Assembly: GCA_033584155.1 (NCBI GenBank)
Contig: CP138355.1
Location: forward strand, 1,999,501-2,063,500
Source: Candidatus Electrothrix scaldis
GTDB lineage: Bacteria > Desulfobacterota > Desulfobulbia > Desulfobulbales > Desulfobulbaceae
Direction of reading: 5' to 3'
Length of the DNA stretch: 64,000 nucleotides
Positions 50,309 to 60,382 of this stretch are shown here, one piece after another. The notes beneath the pieces are model-generated. The model searched no databases. It was given only the letters and a program-made list of their open reading frames with translations, and was not told the DNA's origin. A program made the translations under genes and the position numbers. How positions within the stretch are numbered: the stretch's first letter is position 1; each line of letters begins with the position of its first letter.

Positions 50309-51442
50309 TCAGGCCTCTTCATTAGAAGGAGGGGGGAGGTCGATATCCGGAGTTTTCAGGGCTATTTCGCCCGCAGCAAAATGCACAGTTCGTTGTGGAA
50401 AGGGGATCTCAATGCCGTGTTCTTTAAAGGCCACATGGATCATCTTGAGCAGGTTATGGGTCTGGACTCCTCGCTGGGCCGGTTCCTCCACCCAGACCAG
50501 CAGTTGCAGGTGGATGGCTGATTCCCCGAAGCTGCGCACCCTGACTCTGGGTTCTGGTTTTGTGACTAAGGCGGTGTTTGACTCTGCCACTTGCAGGAGT
50601 ACCTTTTCCACCTCGCGAAGATTACTGGCATAGCTCACGCCGACATCAATGCGGATTCGGTAATTGACATCAGGAGCGGACTCATTGATGATTTTACTGG
50701 TCGACATGATGGAGTTGGGTATAGTGATCATCACGTCGTCTCTGGTTTTGATCTTGGTGGAGCGAATGCCCAGCTCCACGACCTCACCACGTTCTCCGGT
50801 TCCGAGGATTATATAATCACCCACCTTATACGCAGCATCAGTGAACAAGGCAATGCCGCCGAAGAAGTTAGCCAGGGTATCCTTGGCTGCCAGGGCAATG
50901 GCGATACCGACAATACCGGCTGAGGCAAACAACGGGGTCAGATTAACCTCCCAAATGATCAGGCCCCAGATAATTCCGATAAAAAGAAGAATAATCCGAG
51001 AAATATTCTTCAGCATGTAGAACCTGGTTCTGTCAAATTTTCGCAGTGCCCAGCCGGAATTGTTTTCGTTCATGACAGTGATTTCCCGAATCAGGGAGAT
51101 CCACCAGACAACGAGAATCAGTGTCTTGATTAGATTAGGCAGGGCGGTATTCCAGGGCGGGGCAAAGGCTGGTTCCAGAAGCGTTGCATGAAGAATGCCG
51201 AGGAGGAAAACAGACAGAACTGCCGGGTGGCGAACAAAACGGACAAAGTGTTCGTCCACGTCAAAGCTGGTGCGGATGGAAATGGGCAGCAGGATCCGTT
51301 GGATGATAATATCAGCGACCTTGCTTAGAATAATATAAAAGCAGATAACCGTGGCACGCTGTCCGAATTGATACTGATCAAGGTCAATCAGGGTTGTGCT
51401 GAACCAATGGGAAAGGGCTTGCGGCAGGATGCTGAGGTCCAT
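50309..51442 (-). CDS. MscS-family mechanosensitive ion channel
   Basis: 377 residues. Four or five membrane spans in the N-terminal half. The pore-lining segment LFASAGIVGIAIALAAKDTL continues into the MscS beta domain (GDYIILGTGERGEVVELGI, ITIPNSIMSTSKIIN), and the C-terminal alpha/beta region ends near residue 365. Longer N-terminus than E. coli MscS. It opens under membrane tension on hypo-osmotic shock. Confidence 0.92.
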   Translation of the reverse strand: MDLSILPQALSHWFSTTLIDLDQYQFGQRATVICFYIILSKVADIIIQRILLPISIRTSFDVDEHFVRFVRHPAVLSVFLLGILHATLLEPAFAPPWNTALPNLIKTLILVVWWISLIREITVMNENNSGWALRKFDRTRFYMLKNISRIILLFIGIIWGLIIWEVNLTPLFASAGIVGIAIALAAKDTLANFFGGIALFTDAAYKVGDYIILGTGERGEVVELGIRSTKIKTRDDVMITIPNSIMSTSKIINESAPDVNYRIRIDVGVSYASNLREVEKVLLQVAESNTALVTKPEPRVRVRSFGESAIHLQLLVWVEEPAQRGVQTHNLLKMIHVAFKEHGIEIPFPQRTVHFAAGEIALKTPDIDLPPPSNEEA

Positions 51443-51460
51443 AATCTTTCGGGTAAGGAA

Positions 51461-51640
51461 TCAGGCGGGTTGTTCGGTGGAAAAGGGTTTGGCTTCCTCA
51501 ATAATCATGATGGGGATGCCATCACGAATTGCATATATGAGTTGGCAGGCAGGGCAGCGTAAGGCCTGTTGGTCTTCATCCAGTGTTATCTTGCCCTTGC
51601 ACTGGGGGCAGGCAAGGATATCAAGCAGTTTCTTTTTCAT
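51461..51640 (-). CDS. Trm112-family zinc protein, 59 aa
   Basis: Start set at the ATG before KKKLLDILACPQCKGK; an upstream open frame is unsupported. Two CxxC pairs (CPQC and CPAC) hold a zinc ribbon, and IYAIRDGIPIMI is the family's C-terminal strand. Members are small activators of methyltransferases or related enzymes. Eighteen bases downstream of the mscS start, on the same strand. Confidence 0.85.
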   Translation of the reverse strand: MKKKLLDILACPQCKGKITLDEDQQALRCPACQLIYAIRDGIPIMIIEEAKPFSTEQPA

Positions 51641-51783
51641 AAGTACGTTTTGGGTTTGATGAGGATGTGTGCAGATTCTTTGTAGATCTCTCAGGAATCT
51701 CTTTAAAAGATAAGGAGAATGCAATATTGTACCAGAAAAAATAAGGGCTGACAGCAAAACAAACAAGAGCATTCGGAGAAAAG

Positions 51784-52818
51784 ATGAAAAAACGTATACC
51801 AGTAGACCAGGCCGTTGGTATGGTACTGCCCCATGATATTACCGAAATTGTTCAGGGGGAATTTAAAGGATGTGCCTTTAAAAAAGGGCATATTCTTCGC
51901 CTGGAAGATGTTGAGCATCTGCGCCGATTGGGAAAAGAGCATATTTATGCCCTGGAGCTTTCAGAGGGGGAAATCCACGAAAACGAAGCTGCTCGTCTGC
52001 TGGCAGTGGCCCTGAGCGGAGAGGGAGTTGAGCATTCAGATAAAATATCCGAGGGCAAGGCCTCTCTCCGGGCTTCCTGCGATGGCCTGCTCAAGATCGA
52101 CAAAGAGGTCCTGTATCGCCTCAATCTGCTGGGCGAGGTCATGTGTTCCACCCTGCATACTGATACCCCAGTAAAAAAAGGTGAGCAGGTGGCAGCCACT
52201 CGTCTCATTCCCTTGGTGGGCGAGCGAGCTCTGGTGGAAGAGGCCGTGGCAATTGCCGAGTCTGGCGAATCCGGTGAAAAGATCGTTCGGGTTCTGCCGC
52301 TGAAAAAGGTCAAGGCTGGCTTGGTTGTGACCGGCGGTGAGGTCTATTACGGTCGGATTGAGGATAAATTTGAGGGCGTGCTTCGGGCTAAGATGACGGA
52401 GCTGGGCTCGGAGGTGGTGCGGGTTGGCTTTGCCCCGGATGATGCGAGTCGCATTGCCGACGAGATCCGTCTCTGCCTGGAAGCCGGGGCTGACCTGATT
52501 ATTACCTCTGGTGGGATGTCCGTGGACCCGGATGATGTGACCCGAGCCGGTATCCGAGAGGCCGGGGCTGTGGACACGGTCTACGGTACACCGGTCCTGC
52601 CCGGTGCTATGTTCCTTGTGGGCCGAATTGGCGAAGTGCCTGTGCTCGGTTTACCTGCCTGTGGTATGTTTCATAAAATTACCGTGTTTGATCTGATCCT
52701 TCCCCGTATCCTGACCGGTGAATCCATCGGACGGGAGGAATTTGCCGCAATGGGGCATGGTGGCCTTTGTCGTCATTGTACGCATTGCCAGTATCCGGTA
52801 TGTAATTTCGGTAAATAA
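51784..52818 (+). CDS. molybdopterin-binding-domain protein (MoaB/Mog/MoeA-like)
   Basis: 344 residues. The C-terminal half is the MoCF_biosynth fold: GLVVTGGEVYYGRIED, ADLIITSGGMSVDPDDV, and GTPVLPGAMFLVG followed by a VLGLPACGM strand. The N-terminal ~170 residues are MoeA-like beta (VDQAVGMVLPHDITEI). The very C-terminus has CRHCTHCQYPVC, which may bind a metal. It likely inserts or handles molybdenum/tungsten cofactor. Single gene, divergent from trm112. Confidence 0.85.
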   Translation: MKKRIPVDQAVGMVLPHDITEIVQGEFKGCAFKKGHILRLEDVEHLRRLGKEHIYALELSEGEIHENEAARLLAVALSGEGVEHSDKISEGKASLRASCDGLLKIDKEVLYRLNLLGEVMCSTLHTDTPVKKGEQVAATRLIPLVGERALVEEAVAIAESGESGEKIVRVLPLKKVKAGLVVTGGEVYYGRIEDKFEGVLRAKMTELGSEVVRVGFAPDDASRIADEIRLCLEAGADLIITSGGMSVDPDDVTRAGIREAGAVDTVYGTPVLPGAMFLVGRIGEVPVLGLPACGMFHKITVFDLILPRILTGESIGREEFAAMGHGGLCRHCTHCQYPVCNFGK

Positions 52819-52872
52819 GCTCTGGTCCTTTCTTCTTGCCTTGTGTAATATCCTCTTGTTGGTATATTGTCT

Positions 52873-52945
52873 GTAGGGCGGTTCGCGAACCGTGCCTACT
52901 CGCCTTGTTCCGTTGCCGGGCAGACACAGCGATCTGCCCCTACAT
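52873..52945. repeat. Dispersed GC-rich hairpin repeat
   Basis: Two arms: GTAGGGCGGTTCGCGAACCG (self-complementary) and GGGCAGACACAGCGATCTGCC before CCTAC. Same family as 24791, 32884, 33524 and 63599. It lies between the molybdopterin gene and the delta-60 gene. Confidence 0.65.
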
Positions 52946-52988
52946 AACGTATATATCCTTGTTTATCTTTTTTCTGTAAGAGACTGTC

Positions 52989-55955
52989 ATGCGCCCTCGT
53001 TCTCTCATATCTACCGCCCTCTGTTTATTGTTATTATCTGCTGTTACAACAGGACCCTTTGCTGCCTCCCTTGACTCCGGCTTCGGAGATAACGGAAAAG
53101 TGGCTGTGGATCTTGGATCATACGGTGATCAGGCCAATGCCGTTGTGGTCCAGCCTGATGGCAAGATCCTGGTCGGTGGCTCGACCTCCAGTGCAGCGGA
53201 TCTGGACTTTATGCTGTTTCGCCTTCTTGCAGACGGCTCGCTGGACCCGGATTTTAATATAGATGGAACCGTCTCCACAGCAGTGGGGTCCTCGGATGAT
53301 GAGGTCTTTGCCTTAGCCTTGCAGGAGGACGGCAAGATTATTGCAGGAGGCTACAGCAGTACGGACGGTAATCGTGATTTTGCCTTGGTGCGTTATAATA
53401 GTGACGGCTCTTTGGATCGGGACTTTGGTCTGGAAGGTATGGTCGTCACCTCTGTTGGTGATTCAGATGATGAAATTACCGGTGTTACCCTGCAAGAGGA
53501 TGGTAAAATCCTGCTGACCGGTACGGCCTTGGGGGAGCAGGGCAGGGTTGTGGTGCTGGCTCGTTACCAGAGCGATGGAAATCCGGACCAAAGTTTTGCC
53601 GAAGAGGGCTTTGCTCTGAGTGCTGTAGGAACGGATGCACGGGCTGAAAGCCTGCTCCTGACCGAAGAGGGGCGTATCCTTGTTTCCGGCACTTATCGTG
53701 AAAAGGACAATGCCGCGCTTATGGTTCTGGGATATGATGAGAACGGTGATCTGGACACCTCCTTTGGCTATAAAGGGGTGACAGTGCCTCTGGACGGCAC
53801 AGTGGCCAGTGCTGGCTATGGCATGGCAGAGCGGAGTGACGGTAGCATCCTGGTTGCCGGTTTTGTTGGAGAAAGTAGCGAGCGGGATGGCGCTCTGTTT
53901 CTCTTTGGCGAGGATGGCCTGCCAGACAGGGCGTTTGGTGATCTGGGTGTCTTAGTCACAGATGATGAGAACGATACAGTTTTCTATGATGTTTTAGTCA
54001 CCAAGAAAATGGTCGCGACCACTGGCGTGACAGTGGGAGAGGACGGAAAACGAGAGTCCTTGTTGGTCACCTATAGCAAGAACGAGACTGCGAATAGGCA
54101 ACTTTTTCAGCAACAAGTGGCACAGCGTGCGTTGAGTGCCACCAATGCTGCCAGTTCCACGAATGAGGAAGAGGAAGAGGAAAAGGATGAGGCTGAGCCT
54201 ATTGCCCAGGTCGTGACCTCTGAAGTGGATAATGAGGAAACCTATGCCTTTTCCCTTGCTGCGGTCGATGATGGCAGTGTGGTGGTGGTTGGTTCCAGTG
54301 GGGCAGAGGAGGTGACCAGCGCTTCCGTAAGCAAGTATACTGTCTTCCAGTCAAGTGTGACCGGGAGTTCCTGGAATACCGCAACGGGTAATACCTATGT
54401 CCTGACCGGTGCCGCTCAGGAGGTCACCCGAACAACGGCGCTTATTCCTGTGGAGGTTCTGTCCGGGGTTGGTACGGTTACAGCACGTGGTGTGGTCTTC
54501 AGTGTGGATCCCCTTCCTATTCTGGAGGGTGATGATAATAGCGATGACGATACTACTGATGACGATACTACTGATGATGACACCACGGATGATACTACTA
54601 CCGATGACACCACGGATGATACTACTACCGATGACACGACGGACGATACAACAGACGATAGTACCGATACGACAACTACTGATGAAACCGGCCCAAGCGT
54701 AACCAACAATACAGCGAGTTCTTTTTCAACCACTTCTGTTACTCTTAGCGTGATTACAGATGTTGCAGCAACCTGTAAATATACGGATTCGTATTCTGGG
54801 ATGGATTATAGCAACATGCAAAGAGTATTCGATGTGACGGGTGGAACAAGCCATTCTGAAGCTTTATCTGGTCTTGTTATTGGAGAATCTTATACATATT
54901 ATGTTCGTTGTGAGGATAAGGAGGGTAATGCGAATACTTCGAGTACGACAGTGTCTTTTGATGTGGCAGAAGAAGTCGTCGTTGATACAACAGCTCCAAC
55001 TATTACATCCACAACGGCAAGCAAGTTTACATCAGGGGATGATGTTATCCTTACAGTAACCACAAATGAGGTGGCATATTGTGGGTATAGTACCGTTTAT
55101 TCACTTGATGTTGAGGACTATCAAGCGAATCCAATACCAACCTCTGATGGTATAACTCATGAGGAAAATCTTGGTGCATTAGCAAAGGATTCTTATGTGT
55201 ATTATGTCGGCTGTTACGATGAAGCCGGTAATGTGACTACCTTCCCCGCCGCGATCAACTTTGAGGTAGCATCTCTCTACAAAAACTCCATATTTTATGC
55301 CGAAAACCAAGTAGCCTCCACATCGCCCCTGCAAAGCGGCCTGACCAGCGCCTTGGAAGCGATGGGAGATCTGTTTGTCAGCACCGCTATTGCTCAGGAC
55401 AGCACAGACAGTACAAATACCGATAGCACCGATAGCACTGACTCAGACACCGAGGATAGCGATTTTCTGGAAGAGGGCGATACAGACGAGGGCTCTGGTA
55501 CTGGGAAATTCACCACCAAGTTGAAAGACCTGAAGCCGGGCACCTTTTTCTATGCCCGTGCCTATGCCGTGGTTGATGGAACCACCTATTACGGCAACCA
55601 AATCGGTTTCCAAACCGCAGACTCCTGCTTTGTGGCCACCGCAGCCTATGGCTCTCTGTTCCATCCCTCAGTCAAGATCCTCCGGGATTTCCGGGATCAT
55701 TTTATGTTGCATAACCCGGTGAGCCGCGCGCTGGTGCGTATGTACTACCATTACTCACCACCCATCGCTGATATGATCCGCAACAGCAACGTCCTGCGTC
55801 CCATGACCCGTGCCCTGTTGATGCCTATTGTCGGCTCAGCCTGGCTGACTATGCATTTTGGTTGGCTGTGGTTGCTCCTGCCGGTTGCGGCTCTGGCTTT
55901 GTTGAGTTGGTTCGGAATGCAGACGCTGCACAAGGAAGAGGAAAAAGTTGCGTAA
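52989..55955 (+). CDS. large secreted delta-60 repeat protein with CFI-box C-terminus
   Basis: 988 residues. Signal peptide, then about six to seven ~55-residue delta-60 repeats (FGDNGKVAVDLG, AVVVQPDGKILVGG, DFMLFRLLADGSLD) to ~residue 320, likely a beta-propeller. An Asp/Thr-only linker (about 515-560) follows, then two Ig/fibronectin-like domains (SFSTTSVTLSVITDVAATC; FTSGDDVILTVTTNEVAYC) and a second Asp/Ser/Thr linker. The end is a CFVATAAYGS box, a basic PVSRALVRMYYHYSPP segment and a C-terminal membrane span (WLWLLLPVAALALLSWFG). Surface-anchored; ligand unknown. Confidence 0.85.
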   Translation: MRPRSLISTALCLLLLSAVTTGPFAASLDSGFGDNGKVAVDLGSYGDQANAVVVQPDGKILVGGSTSSAADLDFMLFRLLADGSLDPDFNIDGTVSTAVGSSDDEVFALALQEDGKIIAGGYSSTDGNRDFALVRYNSDGSLDRDFGLEGMVVTSVGDSDDEITGVTLQEDGKILLTGTALGEQGRVVVLARYQSDGNPDQSFAEEGFALSAVGTDARAESLLLTEEGRILVSGTYREKDNAALMVLGYDENGDLDTSFGYKGVTVPLDGTVASAGYGMAERSDGSILVAGFVGESSERDGALFLFGEDGLPDRAFGDLGVLVTDDENDTVFYDVLVTKKMVATTGVTVGEDGKRESLLVTYSKNETANRQLFQQQVAQRALSATNAASSTNEEEEEEKDEAEPIAQVVTSEVDNEETYAFSLAAVDDGSVVVVGSSGAEEVTSASVSKYTVFQSSVTGSSWNTATGNTYVLTGAAQEVTRTTALIPVEVLSGVGTVTARGVVFSVDPLPILEGDDNSDDDTTDDDTTDDDTTDDTTTDDTTDDTTTDDTTDDTTDDSTDTTTTDETGPSVTNNTASSFSTTSVTLSVITDVAATCKYTDSYSGMDYSNMQRVFDVTGGTSHSEALSGLVIGESYTYYVRCEDKEGNANTSSTTVSFDVAEEVVVDTTAPTITSTTASKFTSGDDVILTVTTNEVAYCGYSTVYSLDVEDYQANPIPTSDGITHEENLGALAKDSYVYYVGCYDEAGNVTTFPAAINFEVASLYKNSIFYAENQVASTSPLQSGLTSALEAMGDLFVSTAIAQDSTDSTNTDSTDSTDSDTEDSDFLEEGDTDEGSGTGKFTTKLKDLKPGTFFYARAYAVVDGTTYYGNQIGFQTADSCFVATAAYGSLFHPSVKILRDFRDHFMLHNPVSRALVRMYYHYSPPIADMIRNSNVLRPMTRALLMPIVGSAWLTMHFGWLWLLLPVAALALLSWFGMQTLHKEEEKVA

Positions 55956-56060
55956 GAGGATAATGGCCTTGAGGCGTGCTGAACATGGATGCAGGAGGCC
56001 CTGACCGCAACCATTGGACGAACTTTTTGACTGAGAAGGTTATACAGAGCCCGTTACAGG

Positions 56061-57713
56061 CTACTGTTCCACATAAAAGGCAGCCTTGAGTAATTCCTTG
56101 GTATAGGCCTGCTCAGGCTGATTGAAGATGCGGTCTGCCATGCCCTGTTCTACAATCTTTCCGTTGCGCATTACTACCAGCTCATCAGCCAACGAGCGGA
56201 GCACCCGCAGGTCATGGGTGATGAAGATATAGGTCATGCCGTAGCTTTCCTGGAGGCGTTTCAGCAGGGCGATGATCTGGGCCTGGATCGTGGTGTCCAG
56301 GGCAGAGGTGGGCTCATCAAGGATGAGCAGCTCTGGCTTGAGAATGATGGCCCGGGCAATGGCGATGCGCTGGCGTTGGCCACCGGAAAATTCATGGGGA
56401 AAGCGATTGGCCACATCCGGGTCAAGCTCCACTTCTTCCAGAGCCTGCCGGACCAGGAGGTTGCGCTCTGCTCTGCTATGCCCTGAATTATGCACCTGTA
56501 AGCCTTCGGCAATAATCTGTTCAATGGTCATTCGGGGCGAGAGCGAGGAAAACGGGTCCTGAAAAACGATTTGCATCCGTTTGCGCAATGGTCGCATTTG
56601 GCGGTTACTCAAGTCCGAGAGCAACAGGCCTTGCTCTTCTCCTCCCTGCGTAAAGTATCGCACTGTTCCCTTGAAGGCCTGAAGTTTCAGCAGACAAAAG
56701 GCCAAGGTACTTTTCCCAGAGCCTGATTCCCCGATAATCCCCAAAGTTGTTCCTTGGCGGACCGTCAGCTCGACATTGTCCACCGCCTTGAGCACGGTCT
56801 TCTTTCTTTTAAAACGCCTCTCTTTGAAGAATCCTTCCCAGGATCTCCTGACCACAAACTCGCAATCGATATTTTGCAGCTGAACAAGCGGCCTTCCTTG
56901 GGCAGCGGGCTGATGGTGCAGGTTCGGAATCGCATTAAGGAGTTTACGGGTGTAATCCTGCTGGGGATTTTCGAACAAGGCCTCGGTGCTGTTCTGCTCC
57001 ACAATCCGTCCCTTGTGCATAATAGATACGCTCTCTGCCGCCTTGCGGACCAGGGGGAGGTCATGGGTGATGAGCAGCACCGCCATGTTAAATTCTTTTT
57101 GCAGATCCTTGATCAGGTCAATGATCTGGGCCTGAATCGTCACGTCAAGGGCGGTGGTGGGTTCGTCTGCGATAAGCAGGGCAGGGCGACAGGCCAGGGC
57201 CATTGCGATCATGACCCGCTGGCGTTGCCCGCCGGAGAGCTGATGAGGATAGGAGGAAAGTCGGTGTGCGGGATCAGGAATGCCGGTGCGTTCCAGCAGG
57301 CTTATGGCCTCCCGATCTGCCTCTTCTTTGCCCAGTTTACGGTGTTTGATCAGGGGCTCTGTGAGCTGCTGCCCAATGGTGTAGACCGGGTTGAGCGAGG
57401 TCATGGGCTCCTGAAAGATCATGGCGATATCATTTCCCCGCACGGCCTGGATGCCCTTCCGGCTCAGTTGCAGCAGGTCCTGCCCATTGAAGAGGATTTT
57501 CCCTTCATAACGTACCTTGGCCACATCCTCAAGCAGGCGTAGGAGAGACATCGCTGTAACGGATTTTCCAGAACCGGATTCTCCAACCAGGGCATGGGTC
57601 TTTCCCTGCTCAATACTCAGGTTGATATCGTACAGGATGCGGCTGTCACCGCCGATTTCCTGGTCTGAACAGAAGGTCAGCGAAAGATTATCAATGGTAA
57701 GTAGGGTATTCAT
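56061..57713 (-). CDS. peptide-type ABC transporter with two ATP-binding domains (YejF-like)
   Basis: 550 residues, two complete ABC ATPase halves in one chain. Walker A GESGSGKS near residues 41 and 330, signature LSGGQRQRV and FSGGQRQRI, Walker [13 protein letters not shown] and [12 protein letters not shown]. Both halves are of the oligopeptide/dipeptide (OppD/DppD + OppF/DppF) kind, as in YejF. The permease and binding-protein genes are not adjacent here. Confidence 0.92.
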   Translation of the reverse strand: MNTLLTIDNLSLTFCSDQEIGGDSRILYDINLSIEQGKTHALVGESGSGKSVTAMSLLRLLEDVAKVRYEGKILFNGQDLLQLSRKGIQAVRGNDIAMIFQEPMTSLNPVYTIGQQLTEPLIKHRKLGKEEADREAISLLERTGIPDPAHRLSSYPHQLSGGQRQRVMIAMALACRPALLIADEPTTALDVTIQAQIIDLIKDLQKEFNMAVLLITHDLPLVRKAAESVSIMHKGRIVEQNSTEALFENPQQDYTRKLLNAIPNLHHQPAAQGRPLVQLQNIDCEFVVRRSWEGFFKERRFKRKKTVLKAVDNVELTVRQGTTLGIIGESGSGKSTLAFCLLKLQAFKGTVRYFTQGGEEQGLLLSDLSNRQMRPLRKRMQIVFQDPFSSLSPRMTIEQIIAEGLQVHNSGHSRAERNLLVRQALEEVELDPDVANRFPHEFSGGQRQRIAIARAIILKPELLILDEPTSALDTTIQAQIIALLKRLQESYGMTYIFITHDLRVLRSLADELVVMRNGKIVEQGMADRIFNQPEQAYTKELLKAAFYVEQ

Positions 57714-58108
57714 GAGAGAAATGTACCGTATGGAAGCAGGCAGAGCAAGGGCTATGCTTGGGAGGAGACTGATTTTTGCTCAAGATCGTGAAAAAAGACT
57801 GTGCCAAAGTCAGTCCAGGGCGAGTAAAAAGTATTCGGACAGAAAGGTAAATCGAGTATAAACGATCCGTCTCTTAAACAGAAAAAGATCTCTCGTGATA
57901 GGAAGTATTATTATATCATGTGCTACGCTGAAGTAGAGGCGCCGCCCGGAAAGATGGCATGAATTTAGCATGGAAAAATATATATATTCAGGTATGATTA
58001 TTTTTCTTCTCTTTTGCAAAGAAAAAAAGGGAGGGGAAGAATATATGCGGCTCAGGGAAATTCACAGGACGCCAAGTTCATCTTACATGGTGAAGAGAGG
58101 GGGAAAGC
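57714..58108. other. Divergent intergenic region
   Basis: 395 bases between the ABC ATPase (-) and the two-CW gene (+). AT-rich toward 57960-58020. It must hold both promoters; no operator or RNA was recognised. Frames across it are remnants of other-frame reading. Confidence 0.35.
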
Positions 58109-58348
58109 ATGAATTGTTGGGAGTATAAGAAATGTGGGCGGGAAAAAGGAGGGGTCAATGCTCAGAAAAAAGGAATTTGCCCGGCCTTTCCTGATCACGG
58201 TACGGGCTGTGCCAGGATTGCAGGCACCTTGTGCGGGGGCAAGGTGCAGGGGGAGTTCGTTATGAAGCTTCTTTCTTGTATGAAATGTGATTTTTATAAG
58301 AGTGAAAATTACGATAAATCATATGGAAAAGTGTTTGAGATGGATTGA
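58109..58348 (+). CDS. two-CW domain protein, 79 aa
   Basis: Begins NCWEYKKCGREKGG and carries CPAFPDHGTGCARIAGTLC and CMKCDFYKSE. These are the spaced Cys and Trp positions of the two-CW family, probably binding a metal or Fe-S cluster. Such proteins are common in delta-proteobacteria and spirochaetes, often near signalling genes; role unknown. A GAGAGGGGGAAAGC sequence precedes ATG. Confidence 0.85.
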   Translation: MNCWEYKKCGREKGGVNAQKKGICPAFPDHGTGCARIAGTLCGGKVQGEFVMKLLSCMKCDFYKSENYDKSYGKVFEMD

Positions 58349-58432
58349 CCCCCTTGTTCCCTTTCTTAAGAAAAGTTGTTTTGCTGCTGCAATGCAGCGC
58401 TGATTTCTGCGATAGCCAGCAATGTTAAACAA

Positions 58433-58468
58433 CAAGAGGCCGTTACCCACAAGGTTGACGGCCTCTTG
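58433..58468 (+). terminator. Hairpin terminator
   Basis: 11-bp perfect stem CAAGAGGCCGT / ACGGCCTCTTG with a 14-base loop, followed by TATTTCTG. Lies between the two-CW gene and tilS. Confidence 0.6.
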
Positions 58469-58573
58469 TATTTCTGCGCCTTGCGTTTTCCCTTCTGTAG
58501 ATTATGATTCTGCCATCAAGTGGTAATTTGTCAGGGTGATATATCTCACAGTCTCCAATCCTCCATATTTTTC

Positions 58574-59635
58574 ATGCGAAAAAAAGAGCCTCTGTCCCGC
58601 ACCTTTTCTCGGGAATTAACCGAATCCTGCCTGGTAGCCCAAGGAAGTAGGATTATTAGTGCCGTTTCCGGTGGGCCGGATTCTATGGCCCTGTTACACC
58701 TTTTGGCCGCAGTGCAACAGTCTGTAGGTCTTGCACTGACAGCAGTCTGGGTGGACCACGGTCTGCGCCCGGAAGAAACGCCCCAGGAAGAACGGACCGT
58801 GATGCTTGCAGCGGAAAAATTACAGGTTGCCTGTGTCAGGCACCGGGTTGATGCAGCATCCTATGCCCGCGAGCAGGGGATTTCTCTGGAACATGCTGCC
58901 CGTGATCTGCGCTATGCTGCCCTGCGCACCACGGCCCGTGAGGTCGGGGCAGAGTACATTGCTGTGGCCCATACCGCAGATGATCAGGCCGAAGAGATCT
59001 TGTTACGGCTCCTGCGGGGCAGCGGCAGAGAAGGGCTTGCTGGCATGCGGATGCGGAGCAGGGATCTGATACGTCCTTTGCTGAATATCGAGAAAAAGGA
59101 CCTTCTGGCTTGGTTGACGGAGCAGGAAATCCCCTTCTGTTTTGATTCCTCCAATGACGATATGCGCTTTTTGCGAAACCGGGTACGTCACCAACTTTTG
59201 CCTTTTATTGAGGAGCATTTTGAGGGAGGAGTGAAGAAGTCCCTGCGCAAAACTGCGGATAGTCTGGCTGAGGACGAGGCGCTTCTGGCCGCATTGACCG
59301 CAGAGGCAGAGCAGAAAACAATCCGTGTATTATCCCCTTTAAAAAATTCCGGTGAGTCTCCCGAATTATCGAAAATTCAACTTCTCCGTACACCGTTTTG
59401 CAGCCTGCATCCTGCCTTGCAGCGCCGGGTGGTGGAGCGCCTGCTCTGGAAAATAGGAGGCAGGGCAGGCTATGATCATATCTTGTTGGTGATTAAGGCG
59501 GCTGAGAGCGGTCGCACCAACAGCGAGCTTCATCTTGGGAAAGGCCTGCGGGTTGGCGTGTTTCGGGACCGGCTGGAGTTTTCTTATCCAATGGGACAGA
59601 GAGCCTGGAGGGGGAGATTGTTTGGGGATGCCTGA
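58574..59635 (+). CDS. tilS: tRNA(Ile)-lysidine synthase
   Basis: 353 residues from the ATG that precedes RKKEPLSRTF. PP-loop ATP site ISAVSGGPDSMALLHLL near residue 30, then VDHGLRPEE, AVAHTADDQAEEILLRLLRG and the conserved IRPLLNIEKKDL. It attaches lysine to C34 of tRNA-Ile(CAU). The C-terminal domain is short. Confidence 0.93.
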   Translation: MRKKEPLSRTFSRELTESCLVAQGSRIISAVSGGPDSMALLHLLAAVQQSVGLALTAVWVDHGLRPEETPQEERTVMLAAEKLQVACVRHRVDAASYAREQGISLEHAARDLRYAALRTTAREVGAEYIAVAHTADDQAEEILLRLLRGSGREGLAGMRMRSRDLIRPLLNIEKKDLLAWLTEQEIPFCFDSSNDDMRFLRNRVRHQLLPFIEEHFEGGVKKSLRKTADSLAEDEALLAALTAEAEQKTIRVLSPLKNSGESPELSKIQLLRTPFCSLHPALQRRVVERLLWKIGGRAGYDHILLVIKAAESGRTNSELHLGKGLRVGVFRDRLEFSYPMGQRAWRGRLFGDA

Positions 59636-59689
59636 TGAGGCTGGAGGACGTTAACCGAGCTCTCAAATTGAGGGGTTTTCGGGTGATCT

Positions 59690-60382
59690 TTATAAGTCAC
59701 TATGTGGTCTTGGCGATGGTTTCCCACGATTATCAAAAGTACTTGGTTGATAAGTGCCTTCAAATTTTGCAATCAGTGCTTTTCTTACCCGATCATAACT
59801 TTTAAACAGTTCATACCAAATTGAAAAGTGTCCATCTGAATGAGCACACTCTACGATCATTTCCAACATTTCATCTGATTGTTGTTTCTTCCAGTTATCC
59901 ATTGATTTATTTGCTTTTAACCAGGCTGACTGGATAGCAATCCAACGCTTATCACCAGGGGTAGGTTCTTTGTTGGGTTTCCCTGGAAATTTATCAAGTC
60001 CTAGTAAGTCTATAGTATTTTGGGCCTTAATTTTTTGCTTGTAAGACAGTGAGGATTTAGGCTCAATGATGTCTGGTGTTGGATGGTATTGAAACGCATT
60101 AATTGTATTGTCAATATCTGGCCAATAGTAATCTGTTCTTGATGAATTTTTGTCGCTTTTATTGCTTTTCCCATTGCAATGGAAGCATGCTAACAGGAAA
60201 TTATCCCAATCCAGTTTTGCGCCTCCTTTGGATAACGGAATAACATGGTCGATATTAATGCTATTCATCACTTTCATTTCGCAGTATGAACAACACCAAT
60301 CAATTTTATTGGCCAAATCATTTCGGGCATCTTGATAGTTTGTATATACTTGAGGAGCACTCCCTTTGTCTACCGGTCTCAT
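59690..60382 (-). CDS. HNH endonuclease, PtuB-like (Septu-type defence pair)
   Basis: 230 residues. The N-terminal MRPVDKGSAP start resembles the TIGR02646/PtuB group. HNH core: CCSYCE (30-35), INIDHVIPLSKGG (His46), DNFLLACFHCNGKSNK. CxxC pairs bind the structural zinc. Its ATG overlaps the stop of the upstream AAA ATPase by four bases. In Septu systems the ATPase PtuA and nuclease PtuB together block phage; here this is inferred from domain pairing. Confidence 0.8.
   Translation of the reverse strand: MRPVDKGSAPQVYTNYQDARNDLANKIDWCCSYCEMKVMNSINIDHVIPLSKGGAKLDWDNFLLACFHCNGKSNKSDKNSSRTDYYWPDIDNTINAFQYHPTPDIIEPKSSLSYKQKIKAQNTIDLLGLDKFPGKPNKEPTPGDKRWIAIQSAWLKANKSMDNWKKQQSDEMLEMIVECAHSDGHFSIWYELFKSYDRVRKALIAKFEGTYQPSTFDNRGKPSPRPHSDL

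Noticed and set aside
54416-54733. - strand ORF of Val/Ser repeats
   Set aside because: Complement of the Asp/Thr linker of the delta-60 protein.
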